Positions 44,611 to 55,947 of a DNA stretch of 64,000 bases are shown piece after piece; positions within the stretch are counted from its first letter, which is position 1, and each line of letters starts with the position of its first letter. The position numbers were made by a program, and so were the translations under genes. The notes beneath the pieces were generated by a model. The model worked only from the letters and a program-made list of their open reading frames with translations. It searched no databases and was not told where the DNA came from. The stretch comes from Plutella xylostella (Eukaryota; Arthropoda; Insecta; Lepidoptera; Plutellidae), in the NCBI RefSeq assembly GCF_932276165.1, contig NC_063997.1, positions 816,001 through 880,000 of the forward strand. Direction: 5' to 3'.

Positions 44611-44987
44611 GGCAGCGTTCCCACTACGCCGGACCGGCAGATCTGCCGAAAACCGGACACCGGACAGAGTGTTCACATTACATCGGATCCCGGAAGAAAT
44701 TCAGACTTTTCAGACAGTCCTCAGTTGAATTTGGATCTGCGCGCACAATGGACGAGCGGGGCGAGCGGGGGACAGATACCGGCACAAACTCGTTCACATT
44801 ACTCCGGGCCCGGTCGTTCTACCGGCAATTCGTAGTGACAAAACGTTCGGTAGAAATGCCGGGCTCGGCAAAAATGCCGGACCCGGGATAATGTGAATAG
44901 CTTCATATAAATTGTACAGCCACTAGCTCTTCCGGCAGATTTACCGGCGCGGCAGATCTGCCGGTCCGGCGTAGTGGGAACGCTGCC
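44611..44987. mobile_element. GC-rich MITE with 37-bp perfect inverted ends (377 bp)
   Basis: 44,611-44,647 (GGCAGCGTTCCCACTACGCC, then GGACCGGCAGATCTGCC) is matched exactly in inverse at 44,951-44,987. The interior is rich in CCGG motifs and has no convincing protein frame. Target duplication not identified. Confidence 0.9.
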
Positions 44988-46084
44988 TTACAATAAAAGG
45001 TTACCATTCGACCAGCTGAAGCCAACCTGTTTTTTTTTTATCAATGTGAATGTTTCACTTTATCTTTTGGTAAAGATCTTGGGAGAAGTATGGAAGAAAG
45101 AAACTCCTGAGCCGCCTTTTTGAAATAGAACTAATAAGCTGGATGAGGAAGGAAATTTCCAGCAGTAAAAAGGTATATAAGCCAAATAGCTAACGACTGA
45201 AATGAATCGTAACCCTTGAGGTAGATAGTTTCCTAAGATCACGAACATGCAAACGTAACGTGATAAGTTTATATACTAACAAGCAACTTACATTCATCTG
45301 CCTTCACTTATTTAATGTAATTACAAACGGCCGTCCGAACATTACATTATTATTCATCAGCCTCTCACAGCACTTGGCACACCAGCCCCCAGTGCGTCAT
45401 AAAACGATTGTTTTAGTACTGACTTAAATGTTCAAATTAACCCGGCTCTGGATGCGCGCCAAACGCAACAGTTTACTAAGACATGGGTGCTTGCGAGCCG
45501 ACTGGGCTGGGCTCACACGGCCCGGCCCGCCAGATGATACCTTGTCACATTCAGCTGATTTGTAGCGGTATTTTGGATTCAAAATGCGAAGAAAATGCAT
45601 ATTTGAAATAGTTTGAATTATTACACGTCACATATTTCTTCTTGGAAATACATACCTAGGTAAAATGAGGGTCTCAACAGCATGTTACTTCTTCGTCTTC
45701 ATTTTATTTTCTATCTATGGGTCCGCTTGAACACTTGATTTGGGTTTGAATCCCAGGTAGGTACATAATTTTTTGTCTTGATATCGTCAATGATTAATAT
45801 AATAGGTACCGTATAAGTCCATGGCAAACAAATCTGACCACATTCAAAGTGGCAATACTGGCAATGCTACCTGCGCTGCAATGCTATCTTTTTAGGAGTC
45901 ATGTGCCTTAATGTAATAATAGGTAATTTACACAGATACAAATAAAAAGATCAATATTATAAAATAACATTTATTTTCTTAACTTACAATTAATATAAAC
46001 AACCCTATGCATACTTATCAATGCGCAAACTATACCATACTAATCGTCGGGAAACCTACCTACTAATAAAATTACAATTAGGTA
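44988..46084. other. non-coding stretch, nothing firm
   Basis: 45,360-45,545 is somewhat GC-rich (GGGCTGGGCTCACACGGCCC). No bounded exon found. Confidence 0.35.
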
Positions 46085-46163
46085 CAGTCTGGGGCAGAGA
46101 AACCTGACCCTTCTCTGAGTGTCAACGGTACCTGAGAAGGGGCAGGTTTCATTGCCCACACTG
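46085..46163. mobile_element. 79-bp palindromic mini-element with TA flanks
   Basis: CAGTCTGGGGCAGAGAAACC at the left and an inverted GGTTTCATTGCCCACACTG at the right. TA lies at 46,083-46,084 and 46,164-46,165. The size and TA flanks resemble the 9196 element, though the sequence differs. Confidence 0.75.
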
Positions 46164-47765
46164 TAAATATTATGTTTTAACAAAGAGGTACATTTAGGCC
46201 TTGTTGCAGCATTTTCAACTAAGCCGAATTTACCTAAAGAAATTTGTAAGTACCTTCTTTTAGTACTTTTAAACAGTTTTACCTTACATTAGTTTAAAAT
46301 ATGCTGCAAGTGGGCCTAAAAATCTTCACAGTGATAAAACAACACCTAAATATTATGTGGTAGTGGTAGTGAGGTAGACCAAAATAAGTCAAGAAAGTTG
46401 ACTTATTATTTTCTACCTCGGAGGAACAGAATAATGAGTCAAATTTTAATTCCAATTTGTTTATAACTAAATAATTGCTGCAGTTAAATAATGGTAATGA
46501 AATTACAGCTTTCATAATAATGATCTAGCTGGCATACATTGCACTAAAGGGGGAAAATCGGGTATTGGATGAATAATAACTGTGTTCTTTAGTTTTATTT
46601 TGAAGTGACATTAGACTCAAGTATTTAGTATCCTCTACCTATAATATTGATGTCTACATACAAATACAACATTTTCGGCAGTTATGATTATTAATACCAT
46701 TAAATTCACTAAACTTACTCTTCAGCCCCTAAAGTCTGAGTTTTTTTTTTCAGATAACGATCCATTTCTCTTTTCGTGACTTTACAGATGGGCTCAATTT
46801 AGTACAAACTTATCTGAGATTAAAAAACAGACTTTAGTTACATCTACAATGACAATACATTTTATTATGACCAGCTCTAGCCTGTATCTATGACGAAGGT
46901 CTTATTGTCATAAACGTTTATAATAAAAAGAAAATGTTATTTAGATTGATGCGAACATAATCTATACTATAATAAAAAAGTGGTAGTTTATAATATAATT
47001 GGACATCATTGTAATCAGGTCAAATCTCGAGTTAAGATGAAGAAAATGCATAATGCCGATAATAATATAAATAAACTATGAAATTATATGTACAATTAAT
47101 ATATCACTTACGGTGAAGCCCCATTGGTGCGTTGCGTCGTCACGTCGTCCGACACACCATTGGGGCCTCATACTTAGAAAAAGAAGAAAATATCATACTT
47201 CCGTCGCTCCAAACATCATGAATGAACTTATCTATCTATAAAACATTAGTGATTCAATAATGATAGCATGATATTTTTTATCGTCACCCTGATATTAGTT
47301 ACGAGTGACAGAAAAATATATTTATAAGCAGTTTATTTTCTACATAAAAAATGAAAATATTCTGTGAATATGTTAAGAGGGATGTCATTTCAAACATTAC
47401 CTGGGACGTATCGGAGCTATCGATATTGTACAAAGGGCATACAGACATACACTTGACGTTTAGACATTTTATACAGTCTTAAATTAGGTACATTTTTTAC
47501 ATAATGTTATATTTATTTATCGCATTGCAGTGAGAGATCAATCTTACTGTACTTTTCTACGACATTCAAATTATTGTGAAAAGAAAAGCTTTACGAACCA
47601 TTTTATTTCACAATCATTATAATTTTATTTTCACAAATAAACGTTAAGATTCCAAGGAAATAAGATGTCACAGTGCACTTATCATTAAAACATCGGCAAT
47701 GCGATAAGTAAATAAAAAATTAAAAACACCAATTATTAAAATCGATTTCATCGCTTATTTTCCAT
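46164..47765. other. non-coding stretch with one small foldback
   Basis: 47,120-47,172 contains AAGCCCCATTGGTG and an inverted CACCATTGGGGCCT. Otherwise AT-rich and empty. Confidence 0.4.
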
Positions 47766-47934
47766 AAGGCTGCGTTCCCAAAATTCGTAGAGTGAGGGCA
47801 CAACTACTAAACTGTGAACAGTCGGCATACTAAACTGATAAAGGCCGCGAATAGTAAGTTTGACTATTGGGTACTAGACCGATACGCTAAACTCAGTCGG
47901 CGGCGAACAGTTTGCCTACTGGGAATGCAGCCTA
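47766..47934. mobile_element. MITE with AAGGCTGCGTTCCCA ends (169 bp)
   Basis: AAGGCTGCGTTCCCA at the left and an inverted TAGGCTGCATTCCCA at the right. The end sequence resembles that of the 44,611 element (GGCAGCGTTCCCA), suggesting a common transposase source. Confidence 0.75.
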
Positions 47935-48141
47935 ACACCATCTAACAATCGATTAAAGTTATAACGCTCGCAGATAAAGAAACATTGTGAAAATTGCGGA
48001 TCTTAGATTACAATGTACGAACAAGACCAAAAAGAACAAAAAACTACACAAAAATCTGTCCTCTGTTTACTGCCAAACCGTTTTAAGTTCAACCTAATGA
48101 CAACTATTATATTATTATTGTACCGTAAATAAAAAATAAAA

Positions 48142-48309
48142 TGATGTCGATTCTGAAGGCAGAAATTCTAAATTTAGTGCTGTCAAAACCTTAATTTCAT
48201 TGTTTAAAATTCGACTCTATGATTGTTTCCGTAAATGTCATTTTATGCTAGCAATTTTTTTAGTTTGACAGCGTTAAAATTAGAATTTCTACCTTCAGAA
48301 TCGACATCA
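48142..48309. mobile_element. MITE with TGATGTCGATTCTGAAGG ends (168 bp)
   Basis: TGATGTCGATTCTGAAGGCA at the left and an inverted TACCTTCAGAATCGACATCA at the right. Arms extend about 45 bp through AGAAATTCTAA and GCTGTCAAA. Confidence 0.88.
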
Positions 48310-48776
48310 ATAAGTGCTCAGTGGTAGAAGTGGGGTGTTATTTGTCGAGACGTTGCTTTTGCACTGACACTGAAATCTTGTTCGTATTGTTAACCTTAGA
48401 ACGGCTACCACTTTCATCTTCTGCCCTACTCCCATTACGAGACTCTACGGTACTGTTATACTACGCGTAAATGTATGTGAGATACTTCGCGGCGACTTGT
48501 CTCCGAGACTAGAGTCGCGCGGACGTATCGTCTTGGGAGAAGGGGTTTACTCCTTTTTCTGCTAGCGTAACACATATACAGGGTGTTGCAAAATTGGTAT
48601 ATCAAGCCGAAAAGGGTCCACACAACTCGTTCTGGAAAAGTCATTGGCGATGTCAGATTTGGGCGCACGAATAAAAAAAAGTTCCATACAAAACTTAATC
48701 CATATTTTATTTGTAACTTTTTTGACAACCCTGATGATTGTTTCTGGTAGCCCTGGTACCCTACTTCCGTATAACT
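48310..48776. other. non-coding stretch with a single MITE end
   Basis: ACAGGGTGTTGCAAAATTGG (about 48,580) is a lone end of the 19,941 family. Confidence 0.5.
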
Positions 48777-48784
48777 ACATACAT

Positions 48785-49551
48785 GGGTTCTACCTTTTTT
48801 GGCATAAGATTTATTTGCCTAATCTCGTATTGCATAGTAACGTTTGGTCAAAGTCTCGTTACGCCGAAAATCGTATGGCATAAATCTCGTTTAGTAAAAA
48901 GTTATTTCGCATAACATTGTTTAGCCTAATAATGGTATGGCCAAATCTTGAATAGCCTAATAATGCTATGGCATAGGTTTATTAGGTTTATACAAAGTAA
49001 TAATATTCGTTTGGCTTTAACTTTGACGGAGCGTCTCCCTACATAGCGCAAACTGGTGCCTTGTATTGTTTCCGCTGTTTGGAAAACGCTCCGCTCCGCT
49101 TCGCTGCGCTCCGCTTTGGTTTTGATGAACATGTGCACCTAACACGCTCCTCCTCGCTTTGCTCGTCGTCGCACCTATTTTTAGGTTTCGATCTCATGGG
49201 GTTTGTAATAATTATATTAGTCGTTAACTTTCGATTTTTTGATCATACAATATCGTGATTTTCGGGATGTAGGAGAAAAATACCACAATTTGTACATTTA
49301 CTACATACTTAATATATTATTTATTAAGATAACATTACGAGAAACAAGATTATACATAGGTATAGACGAACATAAATTTGAGCAAACGAAACTTAGGTGT
49401 TTAAAGATTGTGCCTAAAGAGTTTTAGACGAAACGAGCCTTATGCCACATAAGTCTTGGCAAAGTGATGGTTCGGCCAAAAAAGTTTAGACCATACGAGT
49501 TATGCGAAATGAGTTTTGGTCAATAAAGATTATGCGAGATGAGCGGAACCC
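48785..49551. mobile_element. hAT-like non-autonomous element with inverted subterminal repeat arrays (767 bp)
   Basis: An 8-bp duplication ACATACAT flanks it (48,777-48,784 and 49,552-49,559). Short inverted ends are GGGTTCTACC and, inverted, GGGTTCCGCTC. About twelve degenerate 15-16-nt units follow the left end (48,799-48,986; examples GGCATAAATCTCGTTT and GCCTAATAATGGTAT). About eight or nine units precede the right end (49,410-49,543), matching the same consensus when read on the other strand (for example GGCATAAGGCTCGTTTC). The centre (about 49,000-49,390) includes an unrelated CGCTCCGCTTCGCTGCGCTC stretch and no transposase. The hAT call rests on the 8-bp duplication and the array arrangement; other 8-bp superfamilies are possible. 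Confidence 0.75.
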
Positions 49552-49559
49552 ACATACAT

Positions 49560-52149
49560 GACATACCAGACGACCTTATAAGCTATAACCCTAGTACCCC
49601 ACTTCTGTATAAGTATTAGATGCACTATAGCACAAGCAGGCATCTCCTGGCTGGCGGACACGGCTCAACCACCCTGGTACCTACCATTTTTTACGTTAAA
49701 CGTGGATTTGCACTAGACAAGCCTTAGATACCTAACCAGTTGCCTACTAATGACTTCATCAAACGAATTTCACACCAAAATAAATACCATAGATACTAAA
49801 AAAATACTACCTATCTCTGTGGGGGTGTAAGTACCTGCACCTGGCTCTCTCGAATGGAACCTTTGTGCAAATACTACCTACTTACATTAAATAAAGATAG
49901 GTAACATACCTCTTACATCCACAAGTAGGTAAGAGGAAAATCCTCTGGTACTTAATCGTGAAATAACGCCGGCCGGCACATTGATTTTGTTTATCATTAT
50001 TAACACTTCACATTACAACTGAACTTGGACACTTAATTGACCTTTTACTTTTCACTACAAGGTCTACCATACGATATTTAGGTTTTTCACTACACTTTTA
50101 AAGATTATGCTTAGATACCTAATTATCGCCGTATCAAATAACACAATCAGGTTGTTTATGAACTCTCACTTCGCATTACACGGATTACGCCACCAAACCC
50201 AAATAACTAATTAAATTAGCATAATAATGCTTCGCGGTGCTATGCGCCAGGGCAACTGACTGAACTGATTGAGAGACCGCCCGCCCGGCGGCATTCCTTT
50301 GAGTCCTTTAATTTCTAATTTCGCGCCGAAAATATTGACGCGCTGCGAACCAATCATAGCGTCACTGAGGAAATGCAGTTGTGTTGACAAAAGGCTTAGC
50401 TTTAAGGACGAAAATGCATGTTATTATGCTGTTTCTTTCTATTTCACGCGAAGGCTATTAACAACGAAAAGTTTTATCTCTTTCTTACGCAAATCATCAC
50501 ATTAACACATACATAGACAATTAGACATTAAAATACTTTAAAGTAATACAAATAAAGAAGTATCTATCTCTCTTTTACTTCATAGATAAGTTCTATCTTT
50601 TTTCTTTTTCTATCTTAATAATGTAGTTACTTTTACTAGGACAATCTGAGTTCAATGGTTCTCAAAGTTCTTTCAGGCGAAGTGGATCCCATACGTAGAG
50701 GTAGGTAAGTACCTAGGTACTTATTCTTATAAGCGTGTCGGTGAAAATACTAGAGCTGAACTAGGGTTTGTCACCGTCGTGTTGGTATTGGTTATGATTA
50801 TGAAGGTAAAAGTAGGTATTAATACCTATTACTCACACTATGAAAGTAAGTAATAATTCACTGAAGAATCGAATTCTTGAATAAAATACCTATAAAAGTA
50901 GGTTAGTACATTGTACTACTACTACCACATAGTAGGTAGGTAGGTACATTGTTTTGTTACCTAAGTGGTGAAAGCTTATTAGGAACCGAGTTATTCTTAA
51001 GTAGGTACAAAACTAATCTAAATATTCCCTCACGTCACTGGTATCATGGTATGAAAGGAGCTCAATGCCTCTTTTCATGCAATTCTCACTTCCTTTTGGT
51101 AGGTACCTAATGGAAATCGGTAATTATCAGTTTGAACAAGCGTCGCGTCGGCGGACTCACTACCAGGGTACCAGGCGGGCATATGCGCTGCCTGCGCGCG
51201 AATTCTTAAAGTTGGAGAACCATTGGTGAAAAGTAATAAATATTTATTGCTTTTGTTATTGGTCAAAACTCTCATCTCTCTTTTTAACTTATTTCTATCT
51301 TTGTTTAATAATGGTTTAGATAAGATAGTGCCTACGGGATACCAGAAACAAATAAATAAATTACCTAAAATTTGCATTGGCAGAACGCGATTGTTGAGGT
51401 GATGTGATTCATTAGTAAGTACCTACACACCTGCATTGACCCGTGTGTTGCGCTCGCGTTTAACAGAAAATCAGTAGGTAGGTATGAATAGGAAATACGT
51501 TATTCTCCCAACTAGATCAAAGAAGTTAAGCGGCACAGCGCGGCGGCGCGGCCGGCAGCGTCAGGCGGCGTTTTCAAAGGCGGCGCGGCGCGGCGGCTCC
51601 ATCAAATGCACATTTCGTTGTTATTTAGGTACTTTGATTTAGTCACATTGCAAACTTTTAAGCATACACAAGTGTAGACTGTGTAGTGCTTTTACATATT
51701 TCTGCCGCGAAATGTTTGTTGTAAAGACAGTTTTCAATTTACTACTATGGTAGAATTAGGTAAGTAGGTAAATTTATTGTGCGTCAAAACCAAGTGATAG
51801 TGGGTAGGTGTGATTGTGTTATGTGTGTTTATCGGAATATTCGGGATTTTGGATGTCGCACGTAAGTACCTACCTAGTTACACGATTAATTTGATTCTAG
51901 GCTGTAGTAGGCAATTGTAGGTACCTATGAATTATCTTAGTTTTACATTTCCTGAACACTACATGTAAGCACTTACTTAAATGTAGCTAAGTTCAAATTC
52001 TGTTGTGAATTAGTTTTCCCTACTTTTAGGGAAAAGAGAAAATGGGGTAAAATGGCAATGATTCAAATTTTGTGCATGATGTCCTAGTAACAGAGACAGA
52101 GTTCATTGACATGTATGTCAGTGGGTCTTGTAATCAGCTGTTTTAGGGT
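49560..52149. other. non-coding stretch with two possible promoter-like patches
   Basis: 50,220-50,400 contains GC-rich sequence with an ACCAATCA box. 51,530-51,600 is strongly GC-rich (GCGCGGCGGCGCGGCCGG). Between them lie many TAGGTAC-type motifs without clear periodicity. No bounded exon except the candidate at 51,747. Confidence 0.3.
51747..51759 (+). other. candidate first coding exon end (ATG plus strong splice donor)
   Basis: ATG at 51,747 gives four codons plus one base and then an exact AG|GTAAGT donor at 51,760. A GC-rich patch lies about 150 bp upstream. The neighbourhood is full of TAGGTA motifs, so the donor may be coincidence. No later exon on the plus strand was found before the STUB1 gene. 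Confidence 0.18.
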
Positions 52150-52312
52150 TGTTAGACCACTTTTTTTCTGCATGATTTTTTGAAACTTTAATCGTCAATA
52201 ACTCGAAAACGGTAAACTTTTTTGAAATTCTGATTTCAGTTTCGGGCTTAGATATAACATGCTGCACATGCTGGTTTCGGCTTGATATACCCTTTTTGCA
52301 ACACCCTGTATA
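52150..52312. repeat. half of a CAGGGTGTTGCAAAA MITE just beyond the STUB1 stop
   Basis: GAAATTCTGATTTCAGTTTC through GCTGCACATG to TTTTTGCAACACCCTG matches the right half of 19,941-20,214. It begins 28 bp past the STUB1 stop codon and so probably lies in its 3' UTR. Confidence 0.8.
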
Positions 52313-52340
52313 GTTACATGAAAGAACTGAAGCTTACAAC

Positions 52341-55310
52341 TCAGTAGTCGAGCGCCCACTCGTTTTCCTGTAGGAAGGCGTCCACCACCTCCTTCATGGT
52401 GAAGTTGGGGATGAGCTGGTCCGCCGTCAGCTTCACGCGCGTCACCGGGTCGAAGTGGCCCACTCTCTGCAACAATAGAAGAGTCAGCGCCTGTTTCACA
52501 ATATCTGGATAATGGCTACCTGTACACAGCGTGACAGCATGTCTTTTATCCCACAGGTACCCATTATCCCGAAATTGTGGACAGGCCCTTAGAATCAAAA
52601 ATAAAATGTGCAAGAATCGTCGACTGATGGACATACGCCTCTCCCAAAGAGCATAACACTACTGTACTAACTTACACATACGGCCAATACTGCCTAAAGT
52701 CGTTAGTATGGCTGTACTAACGACTTTAGGCAGTATTGGCCGGATGTCCCTGCTGGCTAGCTAAAGGGTCTCCAACATGACATAATTTACACAGAATAGC
52801 TTATTACAAACAAAGTACCTATATTACTTATAAGTAATATCTAATGTAGTATGAAATAAAATAATGAATAAACTAAGAAAAGTATTCATGACGTATACCT
52901 CTAGATGCTCCTCGATGTCCTTGCGCTCGTAGGTGATGCCGCTGGGCGTGATGACGGGCTCGTTCAGAATCTCGAAGCTGATCTTGCCGCACAGGTAGTC
53001 CGGCACCTCGCGCTTCTGTATAGGAAGTATTTATTTTATAGTACATTATCACTTTTATACGAAAGGAACAGCGGAAGACTCCATCATCTACTCTCTAACC
53101 TTTAATTGACCAAACATTCTGTAGCTAACCCACCTCTTTTCACCTTAAGATAAATCACTTTTGGAACACTTAGGGTGTTATTCTGATGTATTTTTATACA
53201 AAAACTTTTGGAAACAGGCTGCTTTCGATTGACCCATGAATGTTAGTTACAGAATGATTGCTCAATAAAATGTTTTGTTTCCAAATGTGTATGTAGTTTG
53301 TGGGTGTAATGATTGTCCAGTATGGGTGTGGCTTGTGGTCCCTGAAAGCTTAACATTTCGAGCCTTTATTAATTTATTCTTATTGCTGTTAAATGAGCAC
53401 TTTTAATAACTTACCCTTCTCCTATCATCAACTTTGGCAAACAAATTGTTTAGTTCACTACTGTAATTATTCTGAAACAAATATTAAGGAATGGTTAACA
53501 TTTATAATAATTTGTATTATTTATAAATAACATAATAAGGTACAAAATAATCGTTTTTAATTAACAGCTAGAATACCAAATATACTCACAGATTCCTCTT
53601 CTATTTTAGCCACACTCATACTAGATTCTTCATCGCTAGGGCTACCTAATTTAAGACTTTCTATTCTACGCTGCATGTCTTCATTGATTAACCTGAAATT
53701 AAGAAAATGCAACAATACTGGGAATAAAATATGCGGAATATGTGGTTGTAAATAAATAAAATACTTATGTCCAGCAGTAGACGACTATCACCTGATGTTG
53801 GTCATACAATGCAGGTGCATGCAATAATTTAGCTTGATTCATCATAATTTCAGCTTTATTTCCAGCCTGGCCATCAGATATTTATAAATGAGTCTTATGT
53901 ATTTCCAAAACATAATATAGCTATTGGAACTAACATTACATGAACTAATGCATCTGTAAAGGGATTATGTTCATGAATCGGAAATAGTTTTTACAAACTT
54001 GGCAATAAGCCTCCACCCACCTGCGCTGCCTACGCACAGATATTATTACGAGCACTGAGAAGCCCTACTGCAGCAATCAGATTCACACCCACAAGCAATT
54101 AACAGTAACTGTTCTCTATGTAGGATGAAAGATTATTAAAACTTTTATATTCTTTACTGTCCTCATCTTCACATCGGTTTGGCTTTCAGAATTATTAATT
54201 TATATAGATATTTATATTTAGTATCTATCTATCTATGTATTTGTGTAGATATATCAGCTGTCCGACACCCATAACACAGGTTCTGCCTAGCTTGGGGTCG
54301 GATGGCCGTGTGTGAGATGTCCCAACATATTTATTTATTTATTTAATTTGCTGCTCTATTTCTAGATAATCTCAAGAACAAGGGAATTTATACTGCAAAA
54401 TTCACTATATTTACCTATTCAAATAAGACTGTAGTTCGATCTCCTGTGCTATCCGCTTCTCCTCCTGCAGGTTCCAGCGTCTCTTCCTGGCGATGCGGAG
54501 CTGCGCCGCAATGTCGTCCCCGAAGTTCAGCTTCTGTTCTCGGGCCAGGTCACTTGCTGGAATAATATAAAAACATTTAGTAATGAGCTAAGTATTCTAC
54601 AACAAAATTCATGACATTCATTGGCCATCAATGGTCTGTTGAATGCCACATTTCTATATTACATGCCAATAGCAGGCTGGCTAGCCAAGGTACCAGCATT
54701 AAACTCAAGAAAGCCCTGTGTGTAACAGACAGAAAGAGAAAGGCCAATAAGGTTAATAGTTGACTCTTAAGTACTGTATGCTAATAACATGATTACTAAA
54801 AAGCAGAGGTTGAGAATAACAAGGCTCTTATGTATTATGCTAGTTTGTGTCAATAACATCTCTCACAACATCAATCAGCCAATATCAAAGCTACACCAAC
54901 ACTGACCTCTGTGCAAATGCTTGATAGCTTCATCGTAGTACTCCTGCTCCACAAGTGCTTGTCCGAGGAAGAAGTGTCCCTTGACCTGGTTGTTGTCGAT
55001 GTCCAGCGCGCGCCGGCAGTCCTGGCACGTCGCCTCCCACCGCTTCATCTTCAGGTGGCATAGCGCACGGTTTGTGAAGTACGTGGACACTGAAGGATTC
55101 TTGATCTAGAATGTTAGGGTACTTATTATGATTGTTGACAGTCAACTTGGGATGATTTATGAGAGGTTTTTAAGTAAATAAGATACTCACAATAGCCTTC
55201 GTGTATAGATTCATAGCGTCCTCATACCGTCGCAAGCTGAAAAGCCTGTTTCCCTGTTCCTTTAACTCTTTGTCAGTAAGATTAGCAGTCGAATACATAT
55301 GCTTACTCAT
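52341..55310 (-). CDS. STUB1: STUB1/CHIP: co-chaperone and U-box E3 ubiquitin ligase
   Basis: Seven exons, all with GT/AG borders and matching phases: 55191-55310, 54907-55105, 54415-54556, 53590-53692, 53415-53471, 52899-53015, 52341-52466. Together they make 864 bp, 287 aa (human CHIP 303). TPR repeats span about residues 12-115 (ELKEQGNRLF motif, K17 matching human K30, which binds the EEVD tails of Hsp70/Hsp90). A helical linker with NFGDDI follows (about 107-205), then the U-box (about 211-283, PDYLCGKISFEIL to LIPN). H244 and P253 correspond to human H260 and P269, needed for ligase activity. In known animals CHIP ubiquitinates chaperone-bound clients in the cytosol. The N-terminus is about 13 residues shorter than human. 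Introns are small, 85-722 bp. Confidence 0.95.
52489..52586. mobile_element. MITE, GCCTGTTTCACAATGTCTG family, copy C, in STUB1 intron 6
   Basis: GCCTGTTTCACAATATCTGG at the left and GAAATTGTGGACAGGC inverted at the right. The left end is 22 bp from the exon 7 acceptor, so the intron's branch-point area is partly MITE sequence. Confidence 0.8.
52681..52742. repeat. perfect 28-bp hairpin in STUB1 intron 6
   Basis: 52,681-52,708 (CGGCCAATACTGCCTAAAGT, then CGTTAGTA) is repeated without error in inverse at 52,715-52,742 around a 6-base loop. Tightest palindrome in the window. Confidence 0.92.
53762..53800 (+). repeat. LINE 3'-end scrap in STUB1 intron 3
   Basis: TGTCCAGCAGTAGACGACTA matches the RTE-like terminus seen at 21,390 and 57,210. 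Confidence 0.45.
54185..54345 (+). repeat. interspersed repeat in STUB1 intron 3
   Basis: ATATATCAGCTGTCCGACAC, CCATAACACAGGTTCTGCCT and a TATTTATTTATTTATT tail form a repeat end I recognise from many lepidopteran sequences. Oriented opposite to the gene. Confidence 0.55.
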
Positions 55311-55556
55311 TGTTGCTGCGGTTCAAACTACTCGAGTCGCTAATTCACTAATAACATCTTACGTGGACGCGTTGTTTTTGCAATGATTTAGCCACAAATC
55401 CAATTATACGTAGGTCAATTTTCTAGAATTTCTACAATCTTTTATTTGTTTGACGAAACAAATGAAATGAAAATATGACATCTGATTGACGTTCATGACA
55501 CTGACAGACCATTTGATTTGACATTTCATATTTTTTATAGTGCTGCCAGATTAAAT
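55311..55556 (-). promoter_or_regulatory. STUB1 upstream region
   Basis: The 246 bp before the ATG must hold the 5' UTR and basal promoter of STUB1. I see no TATA box at a usual distance. Confidence 0.35.
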
Positions 55557-55784
55557 AAAGGCAGCGCTCAAAATAATAATGAAGTTTACTACAGCGGCTC
55601 GACACGAGCACGGCTCGGCTATTCCTACCAAACTTGACCCTCGGCCTTCTCATGTGTTTCTTGTTAGAGAAGTATTAGGTAAAGGCAGCGCTCAAAATAA
55701 TAATGAATTTTACTACAGCACGAGCTCGGCTATTCCTGCCAAACTTGACCCTCGGCCTTCTCATGTGTTAGAGAAGTATTAGGT
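55557..55784. repeat. tandem duplication upstream of STUB1
   Basis: Copy 1 (55,557-55,680) and copy 2 (55,681-55,784) both start AAAGGCAGCGCTCAAAATAA and end AGAGAAGTATTAGGT. Copy 2 lacks about 20 bp. Shared blocks include CTTGACCCTCGGCCTTCTCA. Confidence 0.9.
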
Positions 55785-55927
55785 TCCTTGCTCTCGGCAT
55801 TATTCTCGGCCCGAGTTATAGCGCACCCACTAGAGTCCCCGTGCTCTGCGCTATACAACCTCCAGTGGTGGCAAAAGTTGCTAGGTAGGTACTAATGTAA
55901 AAAACGGTAATATCCAAATCAGAAAAC

Positions 55928-55933
55928 TTTATT
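55928..55933 (-). terminator. polyadenylation signal AATAAA of the F-box gene
   Basis: AATAAA on the minus strand begins 14 bp after the stop codon, so the 3' UTR is very short, a few tens of bases. Confidence 0.7.
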
Positions 55934-55947
55934 GAAAATAAAAAGCT

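Noticed and set aside
49061..49258. Frames in the centre of the 48,785 element as a transposase
   Set aside because: Short, composition-driven (GCTCCGCTTCG repeats), no DDE or zinc-finger motif visible.
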